Shown here: in pieces, positions 1 to 7,799 of the stretch
How positions within the stretch are numbered: the stretch's first letter is position 1
Layout: each line of letters opens with the position of its first letter
Assembly: GCF_036039175.1 (NCBI RefSeq)
Contig: NZ_JAYXKP010000001.1
Span: 496,001 to 560,000 of the forward strand
DNA from: Marinilactibacillus sp036039175
GTDB taxonomy: Bacteria; Bacillota; Bacilli; Lactobacillales; Carnobacteriaceae_A
Direction: 5' to 3'
DNA: 64,000 nt
Notes under the pieces: generated by a model
What the model was told of the DNA's origin: nothing
What the model saw: the letters and a program-made list of their open reading frames with translations, nothing else
Database searches by the model: none
Program-made: the position numbers and the translations under genes

Positions 1-16
1 AGTTTAAGATATAGCA

Positions 17-928
17 TTAATTCCAGTCTTTTTCTTCAAAAATTTCTTGAAGTAAATTAGGATTAAATACGTTATTTCTTAGCATTTGAATTTCATGACC
101 ATAAGGCGCTTTTTTATTTTTCTTATCTTCACCTACATATGGTGTTTCAAGAATTTTTGGAACAGATACTAGTTTAGGATGATGCACGACTTTACTCAGT
201 GCTTCGAATCCTATCTCTCCAAATCCAATGTTAGCGTGCCGATCTTTCGCGGCACCTTTCACATTTTTAGAATCATTGATGTGAAGGACTTTCAGTCGTT
301 CTAGTCCAATAATACGATCAAATTCTTCTAATACACCATCAAAATCATCTTTAATATCATATCCTGCATCATGCGTATGGCATGTATCTAAAGTAACGGA
401 TACTTTATCTTTCAGCTCTACTTTTTCAATGATTCTAGCAATTTCTTCAAAGTTTCTGCCAATTTCCGTTCCCTTACCCGCCATAGTTTCCAGCGCAATC
501 TGGATTGTTTGATCTTCATGAAGAATTTCATTTAACCCTTTTGCTATCTGATCAATCGCAGCATCTACACCTGCACCTACATGAGCGCCAGGATGCATCG
601 TCATTTGAGTCGCTCCAAGAGCCTCAGCTCTTTTGATTTCTTCTTTCATAAACTCTACTGCAAAACCAAAGTTCTCAGTTTTAACTGTATTCCCCAAGTT
701 AATGATATAAGGTGCATGAACGACGATATCATTCACATCAATGCCATTCTCTTTCATAAAAGCTTGACCTGACTCGATATTCATTTCTGAAATATCTTTA
801 CGTCTTGTATTTTGAGGAGCACCTGTGTAAACCATGAACGTTTTGGCTTCATAGGATGCGGCTTCTTCTGCCGATCCTAGTAACATAGGTTTACCTTTCA
901 TCCCTACATGTGAACCGATAAGAACCAT
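17..928 (-). CDS. nfo: Deoxyribonuclease IV (AP endonuclease)
   Basis: A 303-residue endonuclease IV that cuts the DNA backbone 5' of abasic sites during base-excision repair in the cytoplasm. The whole set of expected metal ligands is visible at H71, H112, E147, D181, H184, H216, D229, H231 and E261, matching the spacing of the E. coli enzyme as I know it. The N-terminal LIGSHVGM and the HINDSKN and DRHANIG motifs are also typical. The ATG is preceded by GAAGGAG about 10 nt upstream. The gene starts 4 nt after the aspS stop, so it is probably the last gene of the hisS-aspS transcript. Confidence 0.96.
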   Translation of the reverse strand: MVLIGSHVGMKGKPMLLGSAEEAASYEAKTFMVYTGAPQNTRRKDISEMNIESGQAFMKENGIDVNDIVVHAPYIINLGNTVKTENFGFAVEFMKEEIKRAEALGATQMTMHPGAHVGAGVDAAIDQIAKGLNEILHEDQTIQIALETMAGKGTEIGRNFEEIARIIEKVELKDKVSVTLDTCHTHDAGYDIKDDFDGVLEEFDRIIGLERLKVLHINDSKNVKGAAKDRHANIGFGEIGFEALSKVVHHPKLVSVPKILETPYVGEDKKNKKAPYGHEIQMLRNNVFNPNLLQEIFEEKDWN

Positions 929-932
929 TTTT

Positions 933-2711
933 TTATGACTCTCCTTCTTTTTTCGTTACTTCTAGCGATAATTCTTTAAGCTGGCTATCAGATACGAATG
1001 AAGGTGCACTTGTCAGTGGATCAATCGATTTTCCATTTTTAGGAAAGGCAATAACTTCTCTGATATTCTTTTCTTTAGCAAGGATCATCACTAATCTATC
1101 TAATCCAAAGGCGATTCCTCCGTGAGGTGGGAATCCGTATTCCAAAGCATCTAATAAGAATCCGAATTGGTTAGCCGCTTCTTCTTTTGAGAATCCTAAT
1201 GCACTAAGCATTTTTTCCTGTAACTCTCTTTGGTGTATACGAATAGAGCCTCCACCAATCTCATATCCGTTTAATACGATATCGTAGGCATTCGCATAAA
1301 CACTTTGAGGATCAGTTTCTAGTTTTTCAATATCTTTTTCAAGTGGCATCGTGAATGGATGATGCGCAGCACTATATCTACCCGCTTCTTCATCGTATTC
1401 AAGAAGTGGCCATTGATCTACCCATAAAAATGCCAACTCATCTTCATCGATCAAGTCTAGTTCTTTACCAAGATGCGTTCTAATCGCTCCAAGCGCGTCA
1501 AACACGACTTTAGGCTTATCCGCTACAAATAATAGCAGGTCCCCTTCTTCCGCCTGCATTCTTTCTTGTAATTCAGCGGTAATGGGTTTATCGTTAAAGA
1601 ATTTAGCAATCGGGCCACTAAAGCCTTCAGCAGTAACTTTCATCCAAGCTAATCCTTTAGCACCGTATATAGAAGCAACTTCTCCTAGTGCATCAATATT
1701 TTTACGCGAGAATTGATCTGCGGCACCTTTGACGGTCAATCCTTTAACAATTCCACCGTTTTCTAAAGTACTAGAGAACACTTTGAAATCTGAATCTGCA
1801 ACTACATCTCCCAATTCAACAAGTTCCATAGCAAATCTTGTGTCTGGCTTATCGCTACCAAAACGGTTCATTGCTTCATCATATGAAATACGCGCAAATG
1901 GTCTAGTGATTTCTGTACCTTTAGTTTTTCTAACTACTTCAACGAGCAACTGTTCCATCAATTCTTGAATTTCTTCTTCATCGACAAAACTTGTTTCAAT
2001 ATCGACTTGAGTGAATTCTGGCTGACGATCCCCTCTTAAATCTTCATCTCTAAAACAACGAACGATTTGGTAATAACGGTCTAGTCCAGCGCCCATCAAT
2101 AGTTGCTTAAATAATTGAGGTGACTGGGGAAGTGCGAAGAATTTTCCTTCGTGCACTCTTGAAGGAACAAGATAGTCTCTAGCACCTTCAGGCGTTGATT
2201 TTGTCAGATAAGGTGTCTCAATATCTAAAAATCCTTGTTCATCTAAAAAGTCACTGAAAACTTTTTTAACCTTGTGACGGATGATCATGTTTTCTTTCAT
2301 TTTGTTTCTTCTAAGGTCTAAATATCTGTATTTCAGTCTAAGGTCATCTGACACATCATTTGTATCTTGCAAGTCAAAAGGCGGTGTTTTAGCTTTATTC
2401 AAAATAGATAATCCAGTTGCTTCAAGTTCGATTTCTCCAGTAGGCAAAGAAGTATTAATCGTTCCTTCTTGTCTCTTAACCACTGTCCCCGTTACTTCAA
2501 CCACGAATTCAGAGCGCAAAGATTCTGCAATCGTAAAAGCTTCTTTTGATTTGTCTGAGTTGAATACGACTTGTACAATGCCTTCTCTATCTCTTAAATC
2601 AACAAAGATCATTCCACCTAAGTCTCTTCTTTTTTGAACCCATCCAGAAAGAGTGATTTTTTCTCCAACTTGCTCTTGTCTTACTTCTCCACAATACATT
2701 GTTCTTTTCAT
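933..2711 (-). CDS. aspS: Aspartate--tRNA ligase
   Basis: Class II aminoacyl-tRNA synthetase that charges tRNA(Asp). It has an N-terminal OB-fold anticodon-binding domain, class II motif 2 (FRDEDLRGDRQPEF), the bacterial GAD insertion, and motif 3 near the C-terminus (GIAFGLDRLVMIL). An upstream in-frame ATG at 2723 sits directly against AGGA, too close to serve as its ribosome site. I therefore prefer the methionine four codons later, which gives an N-terminus MKRTMYCG resembling relatives; the Shine-Dalgarno for it is weak, so the start is uncertain. It directly follows hisS and shares its T-box leader. Confidence 0.96.
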   Translation of the reverse strand: MKRTMYCGEVRQEQVGEKITLSGWVQKRRDLGGMIFVDLRDREGIVQVVFNSDKSKEAFTIAESLRSEFVVEVTGTVVKRQEGTINTSLPTGEIELEATGLSILNKAKTPPFDLQDTNDVSDDLRLKYRYLDLRRNKMKENMIIRHKVKKVFSDFLDEQGFLDIETPYLTKSTPEGARDYLVPSRVHEGKFFALPQSPQLFKQLLMGAGLDRYYQIVRCFRDEDLRGDRQPEFTQVDIETSFVDEEEIQELMEQLLVEVVRKTKGTEITRPFARISYDEAMNRFGSDKPDTRFAMELVELGDVVADSDFKVFSSTLENGGIVKGLTVKGAADQFSRKNIDALGEVASIYGAKGLAWMKVTAEGFSGPIAKFFNDKPITAELQERMQAEEGDLLLFVADKPKVVFDALGAIRTHLGKELDLIDEDELAFLWVDQWPLLEYDEEAGRYSAAHHPFTMPLEKDIEKLETDPQSVYANAYDIVLNGYEIGGGSIRIHQRELQEKMLSALGFSKEEAANQFGFLLDALEYGFPPHGGIAFGLDRLVMILAKEKNIREVIAFPKNGKSIDPLTSAPSFVSDSQLKELSLEVTKKEGES

Positions 2712-2725
2712 ATGCTTCACCATTC

Positions 2726-4027
2726 CTATTTTTTTAATCTAGATTCTATTTCAGCAATAAGATCTTCATGATTTTCATTATACAGCTCGCTCAAGGCTAG
2801 CTTGATTTGCTCTCCTGTAGAAAGCTTTTTGATGTTAACCGTTCCTTCAGCAAGTTCGGTTTCACCCAAAGTAAATACATACTGAGCATTTAGCTTGTCA
2901 GCTGTTTTGAATTGTTTTGCTGGCTTACGATTCAAGAATTCACGTTCAACGTTCATTCCGTTCTTTCTTAAAACGTGTGCTAGTTTCGTCGCTTCTTTAT
3001 TTGTAGATTCTCCAATGGTAACGATAAATGCATCTAAAGCATCAATTACAGGAAACTCAAATTGCGCGTTCTCCAGCAGCATAACCAGGCGTTCCAGGCC
3101 AACACCAAAGCCAAAACCTGCCGTTTCAGGTCCTCCGACTTCTTCTACAAGATTATCATAACGACCACCTGCACAAACTGTTGTGTTTGATCCGAAGTTA
3201 GGATCTTCTGTCATGATTTCAAAAATCGTATCATTATAATAATCTAGACCTCTTACCATATTAGAATCTATGACATATTTGATATCAAGTGCTTCCAAAG
3301 AGGCTTTGACCGTTTCGAAGTGTTTTGACGACTGATCATTTAAATAATCTAATATTGATGGTGCTGACTGAACGATTTTTTTATCATTTTTATCCTTACT
3401 ATCTAATACTCTTAAAGGATTTTTGTATAATCGCTCTTTTGAATCTTTACTAAGTTCTTCTTTAAAAGGTTCTAAATAGTCAATCAATGCCTGACGGTAA
3501 ACTTTTCTTGTTTCAACGTCTCCTAATGAATTGATGACTAGTTTAAGATTTTTGATCTGGAAAGATTTAAATAGATCCATTGCCAGCACCATTGTTTCAA
3601 CGTCTGTCTCAGGATTTTGACTACCGAATACTTCAACACCTAACTGGTGAAATTGTCTCATACGTCCTTTTTGAGGGCGCTCATAGCGAAACATTGGGGC
3701 AATATAATAAAATTTAGTCGGTTTCTGATGTTCAGGTCCGTATAATTTATTTTCAACATAAGAACGAACGACACCTGCTGTACCTTCTGGACGCAACGCT
3801 ACGTGTCTTTCTCCTTTATCGTAAAAGTCATACATTTCTTTAGATACAATATCACTTGTTTCTCCAACACCACGTGCAAACAATTCAAACTGCTCAAAAA
3901 TTGGTGTACGTATTTCTTTGAATTGATAGCGTGATAATAGCTCTCTGGATTTTGACTCTACAAATTGCCATTTATTCGTGTCTTCAGGTAAGAAATCTGG
4001 TGTGCCTTTAAGTTTTTGATAGCCCAT
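2726..4027 (-). CDS. hisS: Histidine--tRNA ligase
   Basis: Class II aminoacyl-tRNA synthetase of 433 residues that charges tRNA(His). Visible landmarks are the N-terminal GTPDFLPED, motif 2 (FRYERPQKGRMRQFHQ), the histidine-specific GLDYYNDTIFEI, and motif 3 (GFGFGVGLERLVML). The C-terminal HGTP anticodon-binding domain follows. The ATG has GGAGG 6-7 nt upstream. It is the first gene of a hisS-aspS(-nfo) unit, and a T-box terminator/antiterminator leader lies directly upstream. Confidence 0.97.
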   Translation of the reverse strand: MGYQKLKGTPDFLPEDTNKWQFVESKSRELLSRYQFKEIRTPIFEQFELFARGVGETSDIVSKEMYDFYDKGERHVALRPEGTAGVVRSYVENKLYGPEHQKPTKFYYIAPMFRYERPQKGRMRQFHQLGVEVFGSQNPETDVETMVLAMDLFKSFQIKNLKLVINSLGDVETRKVYRQALIDYLEPFKEELSKDSKERLYKNPLRVLDSKDKNDKKIVQSAPSILDYLNDQSSKHFETVKASLEALDIKYVIDSNMVRGLDYYNDTIFEIMTEDPNFGSNTTVCAGGRYDNLVEEVGGPETAGFGFGVGLERLVMLLENAQFEFPVIDALDAFIVTIGESTNKEATKLAHVLRKNGMNVEREFLNRKPAKQFKTADKLNAQYVFTLGETELAEGTVNIKKLSTGEQIKLALSELYNENHEDLIAEIESRLKK

Positions 4028-4056
4028 TTTAATCCTCCATTGTTAAAAAAATCTAT

Positions 4057-4320
4057 AAAAAAAGTCCTACTTTTACACAATTGTATAAAAGTAGGACGTG
4101 TATATTAGTATACTCACGTGGTACCACCTAGTTTCAGAAAGTAAACATACTTTCTCTCAACAGTTAACGCCTTTTAAACGTGACAGCTTTTCACTGTCAT
4201 ACCTCCAGAGTGTCTTTCAAATAAAAGTTAGGGGTCTCTTTCAGCCAAGGAGAACCTTTCTTTATCGGTAACTTTTAATTTACTGTCTCTTTCAACGGTC
4301 TATTTATAATCTATTATGTT
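4057..4320 (-). promoter_or_regulatory. T-box riboswitch leader of hisS-aspS
   Basis: The minus-strand leader contains the conserved T-box core AGGTGGTACCACG (4117-4129) followed by an intrinsic terminator: 12-bp arms GTCCTACTTTTA/TAAAAGTAGGAC at 4064-4097 and a run of seven U. Stem I is recognisable at about 4204-4290, with an upper helix TAAAAGTTA/TAACTTTTA and a lower helix AGAG/CTCT. On the 3' side of its internal loop lies GAAAGACACTCT, holding the specifier. GAC (Asp, 4214-4212) overlaps CAC (His, 4212-4210). Uncharged tRNA binding should favour the antiterminator and so synthetase expression. Upstream, TTGACA (4364-4359) and TATAAT (4335-4330) are present but 23 nt apart, so the exact promoter is unclear. 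Confidence 0.93.
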
Positions 4321-4478
4321 TGTATATTGATTATAAGCTTACAAGAAAGCCAATCTAATGTCAATATAGGTTTTTTATTTTCACTGTGACTGATTCATAT
4401 TGCATATCAAAGAATTTAATTGCTATAATAGAAAGGAATAAATGCGTTTATTTTGTATTTTCTGAAAGGATGACTGGA

Positions 4479-5813
4479 ATGGATCAGAACGAACCTTCCC
4501 TACATAAATTCTTACCTAAAAAAAATCTTTTTATAGCCATTATTTTACTCTTACTCAGTATTACGGTAGCTTCAACAATCGTATTAGCGAATGAAAACAG
4601 TGTAACGGTCAAAGCAAGCACATTAAACGTTCGAATCGGGCCTGGTCTTTCTTATGATGTAGTAACTCAAGTTAATGAAAATCAGAGATTAAATGTGCTT
4701 GACGAAGAAAACCAGTGGTACAAAGTTAGACTATCAAACGATGAAATCGGTTGGGTCGCTGGATGGCTCGTGGAGAATGACGAGATCACTTCTGAAACTC
4801 AGCGGTATGGCAGAGTTACCGGTAAGGAAATTAATATCAGACAATATGCTACAACAGATTCTCAAATCCTTGGTACTGTTTTTGAAAATACTGAGCTGTC
4901 TATACTTTTCGAAGAAGGTGACTGGTATCAAGTATTGTATTTAGGGAAAGTCGCTTGGATTCACAAAGATTATGTAGAAATCATTGATACACTATCAGCT
5001 GAACCTACGGAAGAAACTTCTTCAACACAAGAAGTCATCGTTGGTGACGTCCAAACAAATATCCGAGCAGCTGCTTCCACGGATGCGGAAATTTTAACAA
5101 CGGCTGAGCCTAATGCTCGTTTAATTTATTTAGACGAAGAACAAGACTGGTACAAAGTTCAGTTAAATGATGGTAGAACAGGTTTTGTCGCTAACTGGGT
5201 TACAAGTTTATCCAATGTTGAGACTGTGAACGTCCAAGAAGTGGAAAGACAAACTAACCGAGCGGTCACAAATTTATCAGAAGCTACCATTATGATTGAT
5301 CCCGGTCACGGTGGAAAAGATCCAGGAGCTATCTCTGCAACTGGCTTATACGAAAAAGACATTGCTTTGAGTACCGCTAAAATACTTCAACGTCGTCTTC
5401 AAGATGCTGGAGCAAATGTTTTACTGACTAGAAATGATGATACTTTCATATCACTGAATGATCGAGTTTACCTTACTCACAAAGCTTCAGCGGATGCTTA
5501 CATTAGTATTCATTTCGATGCAATGGAAATAGCTAATTCGATGAGTGGTACAACAACTTACTATTACTCCGACAACGAGAAAGATCTGGCAGATACCGTT
5601 AACGCCTATCTAGCACAGAATGGTCCACTATCTAATAACGGTGTTCGTTTAGGAGATTATTATGTTTTAAGAAACAATGCACAACCATCCATCTTACTTG
5701 AACTGGGATACTTGAATCATGATGTCGATGTCACACAAGTAAATACGCAGTCCTATCAATCCACTGTTGTAGAATCAATCTACCAGGGATTAAGAGATTA
5801 CTTCTCAAATTAG
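4479..5813 (+). CDS. Membrane-anchored N-acetylmuramoyl-L-alanine amidase with three SH3b domains
   Basis: A cell-wall hydrolase that should cleave the bond between N-acetylmuramic acid and the stem peptide. I use the ATG at 4479 because GAAAGGA lies 8 nt upstream; the frame stays open back to 4386. The resulting 444-residue protein has a signal anchor or signal peptide (about 17-37) and three bacterial SH3 domains (about 43-100, 110-168, 185-245). The C-terminal Amidase_3 domain (about 270-440) carries zinc ligands H277, E292 and H345 and the catalytic E408. It is a single plus-strand gene divergent from the hisS T-box and followed by its own terminator. Role in growth, separation or autolysis cannot be told from sequence. 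Confidence 0.92.
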   Translation: MDQNEPSLHKFLPKKNLFIAIILLLLSITVASTIVLANENSVTVKASTLNVRIGPGLSYDVVTQVNENQRLNVLDEENQWYKVRLSNDEIGWVAGWLVENDEITSETQRYGRVTGKEINIRQYATTDSQILGTVFENTELSILFEEGDWYQVLYLGKVAWIHKDYVEIIDTLSAEPTEETSSTQEVIVGDVQTNIRAAASTDAEILTTAEPNARLIYLDEEQDWYKVQLNDGRTGFVANWVTSLSNVETVNVQEVERQTNRAVTNLSEATIMIDPGHGGKDPGAISATGLYEKDIALSTAKILQRRLQDAGANVLLTRNDDTFISLNDRVYLTHKASADAYISIHFDAMEIANSMSGTTTYYYSDNEKDLADTVNAYLAQNGPLSNNGVRLGDYYVLRNNAQPSILLELGYLNHDVDVTQVNTQSYQSTVVESIYQGLRDYFSN

Positions 5814-5841
5814 CTTGAAATGAGCAATAAATATATTTTAT

Positions 5842-5888
5842 AAAAGACGGTCAGAAGAATGCTTCACTCTTTCTTTTGACCGTCTTTT
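5842..5888 (+). terminator. Intrinsic terminator after the amidase gene
   Basis: Twelve-base arms AAAAGACGGTCA and TGACCGTCTTTT with a 23-nt loop, followed by a T-rich stretch, lie 29 nt after the amidase stop codon. Confidence 0.85.
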
Positions 5889-6008
5889 GTTTATCTTTTT
5901 ATACGAAGTTCGTGACTTAGATATAAGAGATATTTTTTAGGTTAAAATGAAAATTATGTTACAGTAATAAAAAATACATCATTCAGTAAATAGAAAGAAG
6001 GCATTTTT

Positions 6009-7214
6009 ATGCAACTAGTGATTCATCAATTAATCATTTTATTATTTGTCAGTATGATCGTCTTTACAATAGACGTTAAACAGTATTATTTCCCAGTACC
6101 AGTTGTGCTCGTTTTTATCGGTATTGGACTTTCCTTTTTGCCCTTATTCTCAGGATTTGAGACTTCTAAAGATATTCTCTACGAACTGTTTATCCCAGGT
6201 CTACTCTTTGTGTCAGCCTATCAGTATTCTGCCGAGGCTTTTAAGAAAAATGCTCTCCTAATTATTTCCTTAAGTACTTTAGGAATGATTGCGACAGTTC
6301 TATTACTTGGTGCTGGCATCTACTATTCAACTTCTTTCTTTTATCCATTCAGTTGGAGTATCTCTTTTTTACTCGCGGCTATACTTGCTCCTACTGATCC
6401 GATTTCTGTTGTATCTATTCTTAAGCACAGCTCAGGTTCAGACGAAATCGCTGATGTCGTCGAGGGTGAATCTATGTTAAATGATGGAACGAGCGTTGTT
6501 TTATTCACTGTCTTTTTAACCCTTGTAGAATCAGGTGGTAGATTTTCAGCCCTTCATTTCGTAGAAGATTTCGCCTTTGTAGCCATCGGTGGAGTCGTCG
6601 TTGGATTGGTATTTGGCTGGATATTAAGTCAGGCTGTGCATATTACTTCCCATCAACCTTATCAAGTCATGCTGAGTGTATTGATTGCATACGGTAGTTT
6701 CTTGCTCGCTGAAGAACTTGGTTTTTCCGGGGTGCTCGCAACGGTGGTCTCAGGAATCATGCTATCCAATACCTTTTCAAAAAAAGAAAAAGAGAGACCC
6801 TTTAGAATTGCTTTAGGAGGCTTTTGGAATGTAATCGATCCATTGTTATCCTCTATCCTATTTCTCTTTATTGGAATACAATCAGCCGCTTACTTGAATT
6901 TTGATTACTGGTATTTAGCCTTGATCATTTTCGTCCTTTCCGTTCTGGCCCGCTTTGCAGTCTTAGCTTTAACTTTATACTCTGTACCTAAATGGAGAAA
7001 AAAATTCAGTAATATCCTCTCCGTTTTGATCATGCTCTCATGGTCAGGAATCAAAGGATCTATGTCTGTGATTCTTCTTCTGTGGACGCTCGATAGCTCA
7101 GCTGGTGAAATACCAATCTTGATCTCCTTAGCATTCGCTTCTATCCTGATCTCATTTGTATTACAAAGTGCTGGTATTTATCCATTAACTAAGTTCCTTA
7201 ATAAAAACAGATGA
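6009..7214 (+). CDS. CPA1-type cation:proton antiporter (NhaP-like)
   Basis: A 401-residue polytopic membrane protein with about a dozen hydrophobic segments. The family hallmarks are a conserved TDP near residue 130 and EGESMLNDGTS near residue 152, which match the ion-translocating core of the monovalent cation:proton antiporter-1 family. It should exchange Na+ and/or K+ for protons at the cytoplasmic membrane, aiding pH and salt tolerance. There is no long cytosolic regulatory domain at the C-terminus. GAAGG precedes the ATG. It is a single gene flanked by terminators on both sides. Exact ion specificity cannot be inferred. Confidence 0.88.
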   Translation: MQLVIHQLIILLFVSMIVFTIDVKQYYFPVPVVLVFIGIGLSFLPLFSGFETSKDILYELFIPGLLFVSAYQYSAEAFKKNALLIISLSTLGMIATVLLLGAGIYYSTSFFYPFSWSISFLLAAILAPTDPISVVSILKHSSGSDEIADVVEGESMLNDGTSVVLFTVFLTLVESGGRFSALHFVEDFAFVAIGGVVVGLVFGWILSQAVHITSHQPYQVMLSVLIAYGSFLLAEELGFSGVLATVVSGIMLSNTFSKKEKERPFRIALGGFWNVIDPLLSSILFLFIGIQSAAYLNFDYWYLALIIFVLSVLARFAVLALTLYSVPKWRKKFSNILSVLIMLSWSGIKGSMSVILLLWTLDSSAGEIPILISLAFASILISFVLQSAGIYPLTKFLNKNR

Positions 7215-7238
7215 AATAACTTATGATACATGAATCCA

Positions 7239-7287
7239 AAAAGCCCCGGCTAAAAGAGTTGTATATACTCTTTTAGCCGGGGTTTTT
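7239..7287. terminator. Bidirectional terminator between antiporter gene and dtd
   Basis: A perfect stem of about 21 bp (arms 7239-7259 and 7267-7287) with GC-rich core GCCCCGGCTAAAAGAGT is flanked by A and T runs. It can therefore end both the plus-strand antiporter transcript and the minus-strand rel-dtd transcript. Confidence 0.93.
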
Positions 7288-7313
7288 CATGCTGAAGTTT
7301 TTATCAGATCGTT

Positions 7314-7760
7314 TTATCTATTTTGAGAATCAATTGTAATGGTTACCGGTCCGTCATTGACCAAGGAAACTTTCATATCCGCTCCGAAACGACCCGTTTC
7401 AACTCTAACTCCCTGATTTCTAAGAGACTGGTTGAATTGTTCATATAACGGAATCGCTTTATCAGGTTTAGCTGAGCGGGTAAAACTTGGACGATTCCCT
7501 TTTTTCGTATCGGCATATAAGGTGAACTGAGAAACTGATAAGATTGACCCTTCTACTTGTTGCAGAGAAAGATTCATCTTTCCACTTTCATCTTCAAATA
7601 TACGCATATTGCTCGCTTTTTGAACGAGGTAATCTACATCTTCTTCTGAGTCGTTTTCACCGACACCCACAAGAATCATTAACCCTTTATCAATCGAACC
7701 TACTATTTCATTATCGATCTTTACTTGAGCTTCTAAAACTCTTTGTACTACTAAACGCAA
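7314..7760 (-). CDS. dtd: D-aminoacyl-tRNA deacylase
   Basis: A 148-residue chirality proofreading enzyme that hydrolyses D-aminoacyl-tRNAs, and glycyl-tRNA(Ala) in studied members. The family motifs SQFTLYAD and NDGPVTI (with the Gly-cisPro proofreading element) are present. The start is TTG, set by GGAGGGAAAGCA directly upstream. It follows rel by about 40 nt with no terminator between, so it is the last gene of that transcript, the usual rel-dtd order in Firmicutes. Confidence 0.95.
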   Translation of the reverse strand: MRLVVQRVLEAQVKIDNEIVGSIDKGLMILVGVGENDSEEDVDYLVQKASNMRIFEDESGKMNLSLQQVEGSILSVSQFTLYADTKKGNRPSFTRSAKPDKAIPLYEQFNQSLRNQGVRVETGRFGADMKVSLVNDGPVTITIDSQNR

Positions 7761-7799
7761 TGCTTTCCCTCCAAATTAACCATTAAATAAAGTTGAAAA

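Noticed and set aside
2281..2637. Long plus-strand open frame inside aspS (118 residues)
   Set aside because: It lies opposite a fully conserved enzyme, has no ribosome site and reads as low-complexity serine-rich sequence.
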